Source of the DNA: Egerieenecus sp048201975
Lineage (GTDB): Bacteria; Bacillota; Clostridia; Christensenellales; Aristaeellaceae
NCBI GenBank assembly: GCA_048201975.1
Contig: DBFBGQ010000142.1
Location: 1-44,325, forward strand
Length of the DNA: 44,325 nt
Direction of reading: 5' to 3'
This document shows positions 30,552 to 39,141 of this stretch, piece after piece (position 1 is the first letter of the stretch; the number at the start of each line of letters is the position of its first letter). The position numbers were made by a program, and so were the translations under genes. Below the pieces are notes generated by a model that saw only the letters and a program-made list of their open reading frames with translations, made no database searches and had not been told where the DNA came from.

Positions 30552-33536
30552 ATGTTACCAAAGTATTATGAGGATCCGGCCATCCTACATGTGGGCGCCA
30601 TGCCCCTGCGGGCGGATTATGCTCCCGAAGGGGACCGGCGGCTGTCCCTCAACGGCGTTTGGGATTTCCGCTGGTTCGATTGCGCGGAGGACGTTCCCGA
30701 GGACATTGCCGCGCGGCGATGGGAGGACGCGGCAAGCATACCGGTTCCCTCCGTGTGGCAGAGCCATGGCTATGACGCCTACTGCTATACCAACACCCGC
30801 TACCCCTTCCCCTTTGACCCGCCCTTTGTTCCCCGGCAGAATCCCTGCGGCGTATATCAGCGGACGTTTGCCTGGACGCAGGGCCAGGAGCGCTGCTACC
30901 TGAACTTTGACGGCGTGGATTCCTGCTTTTTCGTGTGGGTCAACGGCCAGATGGCGGGCTACAGTCAGGTTTCGCACAGCAACAGCGAGTTCGACATCAC
31001 CGCGCTGGTCGTCCCCGGCGAGAATGTGCTGACGGTGGCGGTGCTCAAGTGGTGCGACGGCTCGTACCTGGAGGATCAGGACAAGATACGCGCCAGCGGC
31101 ATTTTCCGGGATGTATACCTGCTGCGCCGGCCCCAGGCGCATCTTTGGGATGTGCAGCTGCGTGCTGACGCATCGGGGCGCATTGATTGCCGTTGGGACT
31201 GGATCGGCGCGCCCCAGACCGTGGAGGTGGAGCTGGCGGATCCCCAGGGCAGGGTGCTGCAGTGCTGTCGGGAAGAGGGCGCGCAGCTTTGCCTGCAGGT
31301 GGATGCGCCGCAGCTATGGACCGCGGAAACCCCGAACCTGTATACCCTGCGTTTCAAGGCCGCCGGGGAGAGCATCTGCCAGCGGGTGGGGTTGCGCACC
31401 ATTGAGGTCCGCGGCGGACAGGTGCTTTTGAACGGTCGGCGGATCTTTATGCACGGCGTAAACCGCCACGACAGCCACCCGCAGACGGGCTATACCGTAT
31501 CCCGGGAGGATATCCTGCAAGATCTGCGGCTGATGAAGGAGCATAATATCAACGCGATCCGCACCAGCCACTACCCCAACGCGCCATGCTTTTATGAGCT
31601 GGCGGACGAGTATGGCTTCTATGTCATCGGCGAGGCGGACCTGGAGTCCCATGGAACGCAGACGCTGTATGGCGAACGGCGGGATATGTCCCTGCTTATG
31701 CGCGACCCCACCTACCGGGGTGCGGTGCTGGACCGGGTGCAGCGGGGCGTGGTTCCCCATGCCAACCACGCCTGCGTGCTGCTGTGGTCCATGGGGAACG
31801 AATCGGGCTATGGCGAAAATATCGAGGCGGCGCTGCGCTGGACCAAGGCCTATGACGCGACCCGGCTGACGCACTACGAAAGCTATGTTTTCTGCCCCGA
31901 GGATTATGTGCCGGAGGATGGCCTCATGGATGTGTACAGCAGAATGTATCCATCCATTCAGCAGATCGACGCCTATTTCGATCGGGACAGCGCCGACGCG
32001 GAGACACTGACCCAGGCGTTGCGACCCGGCCGCAGCGATAGCCGCAAGCCCTATGTGCTGTGCGAATACTGCCATGCCATGGGCAATGGCCCCGGGGACC
32101 TGGAGGATTATGAGCAATGCTTCCGCCGGCACCCGGAGATCTTTGGCGCCTTTGTCTGGGAGTGGTGCGACCACGCGGTGTATGCGGGCCGTGCGGCCAA
32201 TGGAGAACCCAAATTCCTATATGGCGGGGACTTTGGGGAGGCGTTTCACGATGGAAACTTCTGCATGGACGGTCTGGTGCTTCCGGACCGGCGCGCGAGC
32301 ACCAGCCTGGAGGAGCTGAGCAACGTGCTGCGCCCCATCCGCGCCTGCGGCATGGCGGCGGATGGTCAGGGAATACAGTTGCAAAGCCAGCTGGATTTTG
32401 CGGATGCGGGGACGCTCTATACGCTTCACTGGGAGGTGACGGAGGATGGCGTGACCGTGGCCCAGGGGGATGCGGAGCTGCCGCCCATGCCTTCCCGGGA
32501 GACGGTGACGCTGCCCTTGCCCTTGCCCGCGCCGGCGGGAGGTAACCGCGCCCTGCGGGTCAGCTACGTCCAGCGCCAGGCCGGTAGCCTGACCCAGCCG
32601 GGGCGCGTGGCCGGCTTTGATCAGTTGATGCTCAGTGAACAGCCGAGGAAGCTCCCGGCCCTGCAGGGAGAGGCCTGCCAGGTGCGGGAAACCCGGAGGG
32701 ATATTCTGGTGCAGGGCGAAGGCTTCCGCTATCGCTTCGACAAGGAAACGGGCGCGCTTTCCTCCATGATCCGCGGGGAGGAGGAAATGCTTGCGCGGCC
32801 CATGGATTACCATGTGTGGCGCGCCCCCACCGATAATGACCGCCGCATCCGTCAGCAATGGGAAAAGGCGGGCTACCATCGCTGCCTGACCCGCACCTAT
32901 GATTGCCAGTGGACGCAGCAGGATGGCATAGTGACCATCGCCTGCACCCTGTCCCTGATTCCCTGCTGCCTGCAGCGCGTGGCCACTGTGCATGCCGTAT
33001 GGCGCATTGGCCGGGAAGGCGCTGTGGATGTGTGCCTGGATGTGACCCGTGACGAAACGATGCCGTATCTACCCCGGTTCGGCCTTCGGGTGTTCCTGCC
33101 GGAAAACTTTGCGCAGGCCGCCTATTTGGGCTATGGCCCCGGAGAAAGCTATGTGGACCGCCGGCAAAGCTGCTGGAAGGCCCGCTTCTCCAGCCCGGTG
33201 GATCGCCTGGCCGGGGTGTATCTCAAGCCGCAGGAGAGCGGCAGCCGCTATGGATGCGACTGGGCGGAGCTCTCGCGTCCGGATGGCAGGACGATGCTGG
33301 CGGAAAGCGAAACGCCCTTCTCATGGAACGCTTCGCCCTATACCGAGGAGCAGCTAACCTCCACCTCCCATGCGCATGAGCTGACGCCTTGCGGCTGCAC
33401 GGTGTGGTGCCTGGACTATAAGCAGAGCGGCATCGGCTCCAACAGCTGCGGTCCGGCGTTGCAGGAGAAGTATCAGCTGCGGGAGCAGTCCTTCCGCTTT
33501 GCTTTCCGCCTGCGCTTCCTGGATGCGCCGCTGTGA
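30552..33536 (+). CDS. lacZ: GH2 beta-galactosidase (LacZ type)
   Basis: This 994-residue enzyme hydrolyses terminal beta-galactosides. The domain order matches LacZ: sugar-binding jelly roll (LNGVWDFRW, VPSVWQSHGYDAYCYTNTRYPF), immunoglobulin-like domains, catalytic barrel and the C-terminal beta-sandwich domain (SGIGSNSCGPALQEKYQL). Key motifs are NRHDSHP (about 303-309), AIRTSHYPN, the acid/base Glu in SMGNESGYG (about residue 417) and the nucleophile Glu in VLCEYCHAMGNGPG (about 505). AAAGGAGG precedes ATG 30552; longer in-frame reading has no such site. It has no signal peptide, so it acts on imported sugars. Confidence 0.95.
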   Translation: MLPKYYEDPAILHVGAMPLRADYAPEGDRRLSLNGVWDFRWFDCAEDVPEDIAARRWEDAASIPVPSVWQSHGYDAYCYTNTRYPFPFDPPFVPRQNPCGVYQRTFAWTQGQERCYLNFDGVDSCFFVWVNGQMAGYSQVSHSNSEFDITALVVPGENVLTVAVLKWCDGSYLEDQDKIRASGIFRDVYLLRRPQAHLWDVQLRADASGRIDCRWDWIGAPQTVEVELADPQGRVLQCCREEGAQLCLQVDAPQLWTAETPNLYTLRFKAAGESICQRVGLRTIEVRGGQVLLNGRRIFMHGVNRHDSHPQTGYTVSREDILQDLRLMKEHNINAIRTSHYPNAPCFYELADEYGFYVIGEADLESHGTQTLYGERRDMSLLMRDPTYRGAVLDRVQRGVVPHANHACVLLWSMGNESGYGENIEAALRWTKAYDATRLTHYESYVFCPEDYVPEDGLMDVYSRMYPSIQQIDAYFDRDSADAETLTQALRPGRSDSRKPYVLCEYCHAMGNGPGDLEDYEQCFRRHPEIFGAFVWEWCDHAVYAGRAANGEPKFLYGGDFGEAFHDGNFCMDGLVLPDRRASTSLEELSNVLRPIRACGMAADGQGIQLQSQLDFADAGTLYTLHWEVTEDGVTVAQGDAELPPMPSRETVTLPLPLPAPAGGNRALRVSYVQRQAGSLTQPGRVAGFDQLMLSEQPRKLPALQGEACQVRETRRDILVQGEGFRYRFDKETGALSSMIRGEEEMLARPMDYHVWRAPTDNDRRIRQQWEKAGYHRCLTRTYDCQWTQQDGIVTIACTLSLIPCCLQRVATVHAVWRIGREGAVDVCLDVTRDETMPYLPRFGLRVFLPENFAQAAYLGYGPGESYVDRRQSCWKARFSSPVDRLAGVYLKPQESGSRYGCDWAELSRPDGRTMLAESETPFSWNASPYTEEQLTSTSHAHELTPCGCTVWCLDYKQSGIGSNSCGPALQEKYQLREQSFRFAFRLRFLDAPL

Positions 33537-33570
33537 CGTTGATGCGCTCCAGCTGAGTGCCTGGCGACAG

Positions 33571-33604
33571 CGCCCGTGAACCATTTTGCGTTTACGGGCG
33601 TTTT
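33571..33604 (+). terminator. Terminator of the beta-galactosidase gene
   Basis: An 11-bp stem CGCCCGTGAAC/GTTTACGGGCG (33571-33581 with 33590-33600, one G-U pair) is followed by TTTTAT. Confidence 0.82.
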
Positions 33605-33693
33605 ATCGTAGAACCTTCTTTTTATGCCATGGCGGTCATGAGGCGCGCGAGCGCGATTGTCCGCGCCAACCCCGGCGCCATCGCCGGACGATC

Positions 33694-33740
33694 ATAAAAA
33701 GCTACGCCCACCGGAAAAGCATGGATCCGGGGGCGTAGCT
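33694..33740 (-). terminator. Terminator of the second sugar-transport operon
   Basis: On the minus strand AGCTACGCCC (33731-33740) pairs with GGGCGTAGCT (33700-33709), with a CCGG/CCGG inner pairing, and TTTTTATG follows. Confidence 0.82.
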
Positions 33741-33762
33741 CTATTTTCATGTGCAGGCGCGC

Positions 33763-34647
33763 TTATCCCTTGACGCTGCCCACCACAATACCCTTGATGT
33801 AATATTTCTGCAGGAAGGGGTATACGCACATGATGGGCAGGGCGGCCAGGAAAATTTGCGCCGCTTCGATGGTCTTTTCACTCACCTGCTCCATGCGCTT
33901 GAGCTGCTCGGGCGTCATCAGGGTTTCCACGTTGTTTTTGGACTCCATGAGCTTGGTGGCCAGGTAGGTTTGCAGGGGATACTTGTCCGGGGTGTTCATG
34001 TAGATGTAGCCGTCCATCCACACGTTCCAGTTGGCCACGGTGGCAAAGAGGATGATGGTGGCCAGGGAGGGGAGGGACATGGGCAGATAAACCCGGAAAA
34101 GCACCTTCATCTGGCTGGCGCCGTCGATGGTGGCGGCATCCTCAATCTCCGTGGGGATTCCGCGGAAGAAGTTCAGCATCAGGATCATGTAGGATACGTT
34201 CATGGCCCCAGGCAGTGTCAGCGCCCAGATGGTGTTGATCATCTTCATCTTGCTGATGACGATATACAGCGGGATCTGTCCGCCGCTAAAGTACATGGTG
34301 AAGGCGAAAAACCACGCAAAGGCCGTGCGCCCGTGAAACCTGCTGTTGGTCTTGGACAGGGGGTAAGCCGTCATCACCACCAGGAAGATGTTCACCGGCA
34401 CGCCGATGAGCACCCGCAGCAGCGTAACGCCCAGGGAGGTCCAGAACTGGGAATCCTCCATTACGTAGCGGTAAGCCTCCAGGTTGAAGCCCACGGGGAG
34501 CAGCCCCACGTGCCCCGCCACGGCCTCGATCTTCTGGGAGAAGGAAAGGGCGATCACGTGGATAATTGGCGCCATGCAAATCACGATCAGCAGCGTCAGG
34601 AACGTGTAGTTGAAAATCTGGAAGCCGGATATTTTCCTTCGCAGCAT
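33763..34647 (-). CDS. Sugar ABC transporter permease (LplC/YtcP type)
   Basis: This 294-residue inner-membrane permease has about six helices. Family segments include FNLEAYRYVMEDSQFWTS, TMYFSGGQIPLYIVI, the EAA loop EDAATIDGASQMKVLFRVYLPMS and the typical C-terminal end VYPFLQKYYIKGIVVGSVKG. AGAGGAGGGGG precedes ATG 34647. It is the last gene of the operon (binding protein, LplB type, LplC type) and is followed by a terminator. Unlike its counterpart at 27869 it is uninterrupted. Confidence 0.92.
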   Translation of the reverse strand: MLRRKISGFQIFNYTFLTLLIVICMAPIIHVIALSFSQKIEAVAGHVGLLPVGFNLEAYRYVMEDSQFWTSLGVTLLRVLIGVPVNIFLVVMTAYPLSKTNSRFHGRTAFAWFFAFTMYFSGGQIPLYIVISKMKMINTIWALTLPGAMNVSYMILMLNFFRGIPTEIEDAATIDGASQMKVLFRVYLPMSLPSLATIILFATVANWNVWMDGYIYMNTPDKYPLQTYLATKLMESKNNVETLMTPEQLKRMEQVSEKTIEAAQIFLAALPIMCVYPFLQKYYIKGIVVGSVKG

Positions 34648-34663
34648 AGCTTTCCCCCTCCTC

Positions 34664-35596
34664 TCAGAATACTTGATAGTCAAAGTGCTTGGTGGCCAGC
34701 CGGTAGGAGAACGCCACCAGCAGGAACGAGATTACGGATTTCATCATGCCCACCGCCGCCGACAGGGACCACTGATGGTTCACCAGACCCGTGCGGTAGA
34801 CCAGCGTGTCGATGATGTCGGAGCTCTGGTACACCATGGGATTGTACAACAGCATGATCTGCTCCTGGCCTGCGCTGAACACCGTGCCCAGGGCCAGCAC
34901 CAGCAGCATCACGATAATGGGACGAATGGTGGGCAGGGTGATGTGCCAGGTTTGATGCCAGCGGTTGGCGCCGTCCAAGGCCGCGGACTCGTTCAGCGCC
35001 GGGTCCACGTTGGTGATGGCCGCCAGGAAGATGATCATGTTGTACCCCATGTCCTTCCACACGTCCGAGACGATGATGATAATGGGGAACCAGGTGTTGC
35101 TTCCCAGGAACATAATGGGCTCGGCGCCCATGGACTGCAGGATGGCGTTGATGGTGCCGTCGTATTCGAACAGCTCCCGCAGCACGCCGCCCATCACGGC
35201 CCAGGAAAGGAAATACGGCAGGAAGAACACCGTTTGCGCCGTGCGCTTGAAGCCGTTGCTGAGCACCTCGTTGAGCAAAAGGGCGATGATCAGCGGCACC
35301 AGCAGCCGCAGGATGATCTTCACGCTGGAGATCATCAGCGTATTGCGCACCACGGTCCAGAAGGTGGGCAGGGCCAGCATGGCCTGGAAATTTTTCAGCC
35401 CCACCCATTCCGAGCCGGAGAAGGAGCGCAGGGGCGAGAAATTCTGAAAGGCCATCACCAGGCCGAACATGGGCAGATAGTTGAAAACAAAGATGAACGC
35501 CACGCCGGGAATCAGCATCAGATACAGAGGCATTTCCCGCTTAAAAATCACAATCCGGCGTGGGAGCGCGTGGGAGCGCGCCTTTTGCTGTAGCAT
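34664..35596 (-). CDS. Sugar ABC transporter permease (LplB/YteP type)
   Basis: This 310-residue permease starts with a basic cytoplasmic segment (SHALPRRIVIFKREMP) before the first helix YLMLIPGVAFIFVFNYLPMFGL. It then shows SPLRSFSGSEWVGLKNF, TVFFLPYFLSWAVMGGV and the EAA loop NESAALDGANRWHQTWHITLPTI. ATG 35596 has GAGGG ahead; a TTG-started extension is less likely. It follows the binding-protein gene after a hairpin at 35621-35655 and is 16 bases from the second permease. No ATPase is encoded nearby; such systems usually share an MsmX/MsmK-type ATPase. Confidence 0.92.
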   Translation of the reverse strand: MLQQKARSHALPRRIVIFKREMPLYLMLIPGVAFIFVFNYLPMFGLVMAFQNFSPLRSFSGSEWVGLKNFQAMLALPTFWTVVRNTLMISSVKIILRLLVPLIIALLLNEVLSNGFKRTAQTVFFLPYFLSWAVMGGVLRELFEYDGTINAILQSMGAEPIMFLGSNTWFPIIIIVSDVWKDMGYNMIIFLAAITNVDPALNESAALDGANRWHQTWHITLPTIRPIIVMLLVLALGTVFSAGQEQIMLLYNPMVYQSSDIIDTLVYRTGLVNHQWSLSAAVGMMKSVISFLLVAFSYRLATKHFDYQVF

Positions 35597-35620
35597 GGTT
35601 CCCTCACTTTCTTTCAAAAC

Positions 35621-35655
35621 AGGAGGACGCCGGTAGCTTTGCCGGCGCCCTCCTT
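35621..35655. terminator. Attenuating hairpin between binding protein and permeases
   Basis: An interrupted GC-rich stem (AGGAGG...CCTCCT enclosing CGCCGG/CCGGCG) lies in the 130-base gap. On the minus strand it is followed only by GTTTTG, so it should stop part of the transcripts and stabilise the upstream mRNA. The plus strand has TTTTTG after it. Confidence 0.55.
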
Positions 35656-35726
35656 TTTGAAAAGTTTGGTTTGATTTCTACGGGAAAGCCGGGAGCTAAG
35701 CTTCTCGCTGTCTCAACGGATGATGT

Positions 35727-37406
35727 TTACTGGGGATTGATGATGCTGTTGTACTGCGCGTTGACCTCGTTGGTCCAGTCGGTGCCGCCCAGCTCGTACC
35801 AGCTCTGCTTGAAGCTCTCCCAGTTCTCGTCCGTCTTCTGGCCCATGATGTATTCCACCACGAAGGAGACGGCCAGGTCGTTCAGCGTTGCGGAGACGCG
35901 CTGTTCGGTGGGGGTGGCTGCGCCGTAGAAGTAGCCGGGCTCGTAGTTGCCGCTGTTCTTGGTGGCCAGACCGATGGCGATGCCCATGTCGTCGCTCAGA
36001 CGGCTCTTGTACATGCCCCAGGCGGTGCCCACGTTCTCGCAGTCATTGCCGTCGGTAAGGTAATCGTTCATGTAGCCGTACCACTCGTTCTCCACGGCGG
36101 TCTGCAGGTTGGAGGGATCCTGAGCCTCATAGGCGGCCCAGATGTTCTCGCGGTACTGCTCCCAGGGGGTGGGGAAGTACATGTACACCGGCAGGAAGAA
36201 GATGGAAGCGCCGTTCTCAGGCAGATCCAGGCCGTTGTAGATGGTCTTGTCGTCGGTGGAGTTGGAGTTGGCGGACAGGGACAGGGAGAGCAGCTTCATC
36301 AGGGCAGCCTCGGCGTTTTCCGGAGCGTCCTTGGTGACCACGTTGAAATGGTTGATGCTCACCTGGTTCATGCAGGACTTGGCGTTGCCGCCCAGGGTGG
36401 AAATGTCGATTTCCGCCCACTCGGCATCGTGGTTGGCGTCCTTGTTCAGGTTCAGGGGATACGCGGCGATGTAGTAGGTGCCGAAGGTGGCGGCTACCTG
36501 ATCGTTGGTGACGCGCTCCTCAAACTGGTCGGAGTTCCAGGTGGCGAAGTCGGGGGCCAGGCCGCCGTTGTCATAGAGGTATTTGAGGCCCTTCAGGGCG
36601 TCCAGGGTCTCGTCCAGCACGAAGCCGTTCACCAGCTGGCCGTCCCGCATCACCCACTTGTTGGGGTAGGAGCCGTAGCACTGGAAGTAGGCGGCCAGGG
36701 CAAAGTTGGTGTTCAGCACGTTGGAGGTGCTGCCCAAGCCAGCGGTAGCCAGCCCGCCATTGGCCGTGGGGCCGTACTTGGCCAGGGCGATGAGCATGTC
36801 GTTCACGCCGTCCATGTCCGTGGGCACTTCCATATCCAGGGCTTCCAGCCAGTCGGAACGGTAGTACAGGCCCGCCACGCTCTCGGAGGTATCCAGCAGC
36901 GCGGGCACGCCGTAGAGCTTGCCGTCCCGGGAGGAGTAGGTCACCGGCGCTTCGCCGAAATACTCGATGGTGCTCTTGAGCTGATCCGACGCATAGGTCT
37001 CATAGGCGTCGGTCAGGTCCCGCAGATAGCCGCTGTCCAGGAACTCGTAGAAGTATGCGCTGTCCAGCATCAGGATATCGGGCATGTCGCCGGAGCTAAG
37101 CTGCAGGGCCAGCTTGTCGGTGTACTGGTCGTTGGGCACCATCCAGAGGAAATTCAGCTCGATGTTGAACAAATCCTTGGCCACGGTGCGCAGGGCGTTG
37201 GTCTCCGGGGTGGTGCCTTCCTTGATGGAGGGGTCGGCGTCCCAGCCGATGACCACGTCCAGGGTGACGGTCTCTTCAAAGGGCTGCTGCCAGGCGGGCA
37301 GCTCGGCGGTCTCGGCCTGCGCCGCCGCCAGGTTCCAGCCGGGCACGGCTACCAGAACGGCCATCATGCCAGCCAGAAGTACCGCAAACCATCGATGCTT
37401 TCTCAT
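35727..37406 (-). CDS. Extracellular sugar-binding protein (LplA type)
   Basis: This 559-residue family-1 solute-binding protein has a Sec signal (about residues 1-31, ending AAAQAETAE) without a lipobox Cys. The mature part has DKLALQLSSGDMPDILML, LYGVPALLDTSESVAGLYYRSDW and a Trp-rich C-terminus (WESFKQSWYELGGTDWTNEV), as in LplA and YtcQ homologues of oligosaccharide transporters. GGGGAGG lies before ATG 37406. It is first in the operon, with its own promoter at 37458-37486, and sits next to the YesMN-type sensor pair that probably controls it. The sugar is unknown. Confidence 0.92.
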   Translation of the reverse strand: MRKHRWFAVLLAGMMAVLVAVPGWNLAAAQAETAELPAWQQPFEETVTLDVVIGWDADPSIKEGTTPETNALRTVAKDLFNIELNFLWMVPNDQYTDKLALQLSSGDMPDILMLDSAYFYEFLDSGYLRDLTDAYETYASDQLKSTIEYFGEAPVTYSSRDGKLYGVPALLDTSESVAGLYYRSDWLEALDMEVPTDMDGVNDMLIALAKYGPTANGGLATAGLGSTSNVLNTNFALAAYFQCYGSYPNKWVMRDGQLVNGFVLDETLDALKGLKYLYDNGGLAPDFATWNSDQFEERVTNDQVAATFGTYYIAAYPLNLNKDANHDAEWAEIDISTLGGNAKSCMNQVSINHFNVVTKDAPENAEAALMKLLSLSLSANSNSTDDKTIYNGLDLPENGASIFFLPVYMYFPTPWEQYRENIWAAYEAQDPSNLQTAVENEWYGYMNDYLTDGNDCENVGTAWGMYKSRLSDDMGIAIGLATKNSGNYEPGYFYGAATPTEQRVSATLNDLAVSFVVEYIMGQKTDENWESFKQSWYELGGTDWTNEVNAQYNSIINPQ

Positions 37407-37457
37407 GTGAAAATCCTCCCCTCGGTTCATGAAATTGTCGGGTTACCATCTGGCTTT

Positions 37458-37486
37458 ATTGTAGATGACCCGCGCCCGGTTTTCAA
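37458..37486 (-). promoter_or_regulatory. Promoter of the second sugar-transport operon
   Basis: On the minus strand TTGAAA (37481-37486), 17 bases and TACAAT (37458-37463) lie 52 bases before the binding-protein ATG, just after the response-regulator gene, whose AraC-type protein is the likely activator. Confidence 0.75.
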
Positions 37487-37518
37487 TCCATACGTATTTA
37501 CCTGCGGTTATCTTCTGT

Positions 37519-39141
37519 TTACCTTTCTGCGGCGGCCTGCTCGCAGAATTGCCCGGGGGTCATGCCGGTGTTTCGCTTGAAAAAGAGGATGAATGCCGAT
37601 GGGGACGCAAAGCCTGTGCGCTCCGCCACGTTCTTGATCATCTCCCCGCCGGCCAGCAGGTTCTTGGCATGCTGGAGCTTGGCGGCGTCGATCTGTTCGG
37701 AGAGCTTGCGGCCGGTGTTGATGCGGTAAAACCGGGAGAGATAGGAGGGATTGAAGCCGATCATCCGGGCCAGCCCGGTAAGGGACAGATCATAGCTCTC
37801 CACGCTCTGCTCGATATAGCGGTTGATCCGGGCGACCACGGCCTGGGCGTCGTGGGCATTGCGCTGCTCCCGCAGGCGGCACAGCTGCACGCAAAGCGCC
37901 TCCAGCGGCGGCCCCAGCTGCTCCCGGCTCAGCGCTCCGCTTTGCACCAACTGATTCATCAGCTTCCGCACCGTCTGTTCCCCGTTCCAGCCCGGTTCCA
38001 TCTCCCGCCCGGTCTGAAGCAGCAGCCCGAAGAGAGTCAGCAGCTGCTCCGCGCGCAGCGGAAACCGCTCGGTCCCATAGCCGGCGAATTCCTCCGCCAG
38101 CAAGGCGCGGATCTCCTCCTCCGTGCCGTTGGCCAGGGCGTGCTGCAAGCGCTGCAACAGCCCGGAGAAGCGGATTTGACTCCGGGCGGCGTCGTTCTCC
38201 TTGCGCAGCACCCGCTCGGCAAAGGTGGCCTCGTCCGCCATCACCAGGTGATCCTGCCCGAAGGCGGAAAAGGCATAGATCCGCTTCACCATCCCGTATT
38301 TTTCCGCCAGCTGCTCCAGCCCGCAGGCGCTGCCCACCACGAAGCTCACCGGGGCGTTTTCCGTTTCCGCCAGGCGCTGCTGGATGGACTCGAACAGCGC
38401 GTACAAGTAACTGGCGTCCGCCGCGTCCAGGGCGCCGTCCCGCTGCACCAGCCACACCAGCGCCCCTTCCTCGGGCAGGAGGGAGAGAAAGCGGAACCGC
38501 GTCAGGCGCAGGGACAGCATCCGGTCGATTTTCAGCAGCGTGTCCAGCGCGTCGGACGCTCCGCCCTGCCGGATCCTGCCCAGCACCAGCACCGCCGGGG
38601 CGGTCACGTCCAGCCCGGAGAAGCAGGCCGAAAACCGGGATACCACCTGCTCCCAGGAGCTGCCGCCCCGGAGCACGCTCTCCAGGGCCGCATGCTGCAA
38701 AAACGCCTGCATGCGCTCGTACTGGCGGCGCGCCTCCTCCTGCTCCAGCTCCGTCCGCGCCTCCTCCTCGCACAGGCGGATCTCTTGGTCCACCTTTTGC
38801 AGCACCACTTCGTCCCCCTCCATTTTCAGCAGGTAGCCGCGGTAGAGGGGGGACTTCGACGCCCGGTGGATATACTGAAAATCGTCGAAGCCGCTGAGAA
38901 AGACGAAATGCGCCCGAGGCCAAAGACTCTCCGTTTCCTCCAGCAGGGCCAGGCCGTCCAGGTCCGGCATGCAGATGTCCGAAAGGATCACGTCCACCTG
39001 GTTGTTCTTGAGGATGGACAGGGCGTGCGTGCCGGAATAGGCGCGGAGCACAATGACCCGGTCCCCGTAGTTTTGCTGCATCTGAGAGGCGAGCCCTTCC
39101 ACAATGTTGGGTTCGTCGTCCACGATCAGGATGGTTTGCAC
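37519..39141 (-). CDS. YesN-like response regulator with AraC DNA-binding domain
   Basis: This 540-residue regulator has an N-terminal receiver domain (phospho-acceptor Asp55 in ILSDICMPDLDG), a long middle region (about 130-430, partly coiled coil near 120-145) and a C-terminal AraC double helix-turn-helix (about 440-535, LSLTGLARMIGFNPSYLSRFYR ... VAERTGFASPSAFILFFKR). Such proteins activate sugar-uptake genes after phosphorylation by the partner kinase. The start is GTG 39141, with GGAGGAAG ahead, overlapping the kinase gene by 16 bases. Target is probably the transport operon that starts 80 bases downstream. Confidence 0.92.
   Translation of the reverse strand: MQTILIVDDEPNIVEGLASQMQQNYGDRVIVLRAYSGTHALSILKNNQVDVILSDICMPDLDGLALLEETESLWPRAHFVFLSGFDDFQYIHRASKSPLYRGYLLKMEGDEVVLQKVDQEIRLCEEEARTELEQEEARRQYERMQAFLQHAALESVLRGGSSWEQVVSRFSACFSGLDVTAPAVLVLGRIRQGGASDALDTLLKIDRMLSLRLTRFRFLSLLPEEGALVWLVQRDGALDAADASYLYALFESIQQRLAETENAPVSFVVGSACGLEQLAEKYGMVKRIYAFSAFGQDHLVMADEATFAERVLRKENDAARSQIRFSGLLQRLQHALANGTEEEIRALLAEEFAGYGTERFPLRAEQLLTLFGLLLQTGREMEPGWNGEQTVRKLMNQLVQSGALSREQLGPPLEALCVQLCRLREQRNAHDAQAVVARINRYIEQSVESYDLSLTGLARMIGFNPSYLSRFYRINTGRKLSEQIDAAKLQHAKNLLAGGEMIKNVAERTGFASPSAFILFFKRNTGMTPGQFCEQAAAER

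Noticed and set aside
33605..33693. GC-rich inverted segments between the two converging sugar operons
   Set aside because: Short imperfect repeats such as GGCGCGCGAGCGCG are expected in GC-rich DNA. I see no gene, attachment site or mobile element there.
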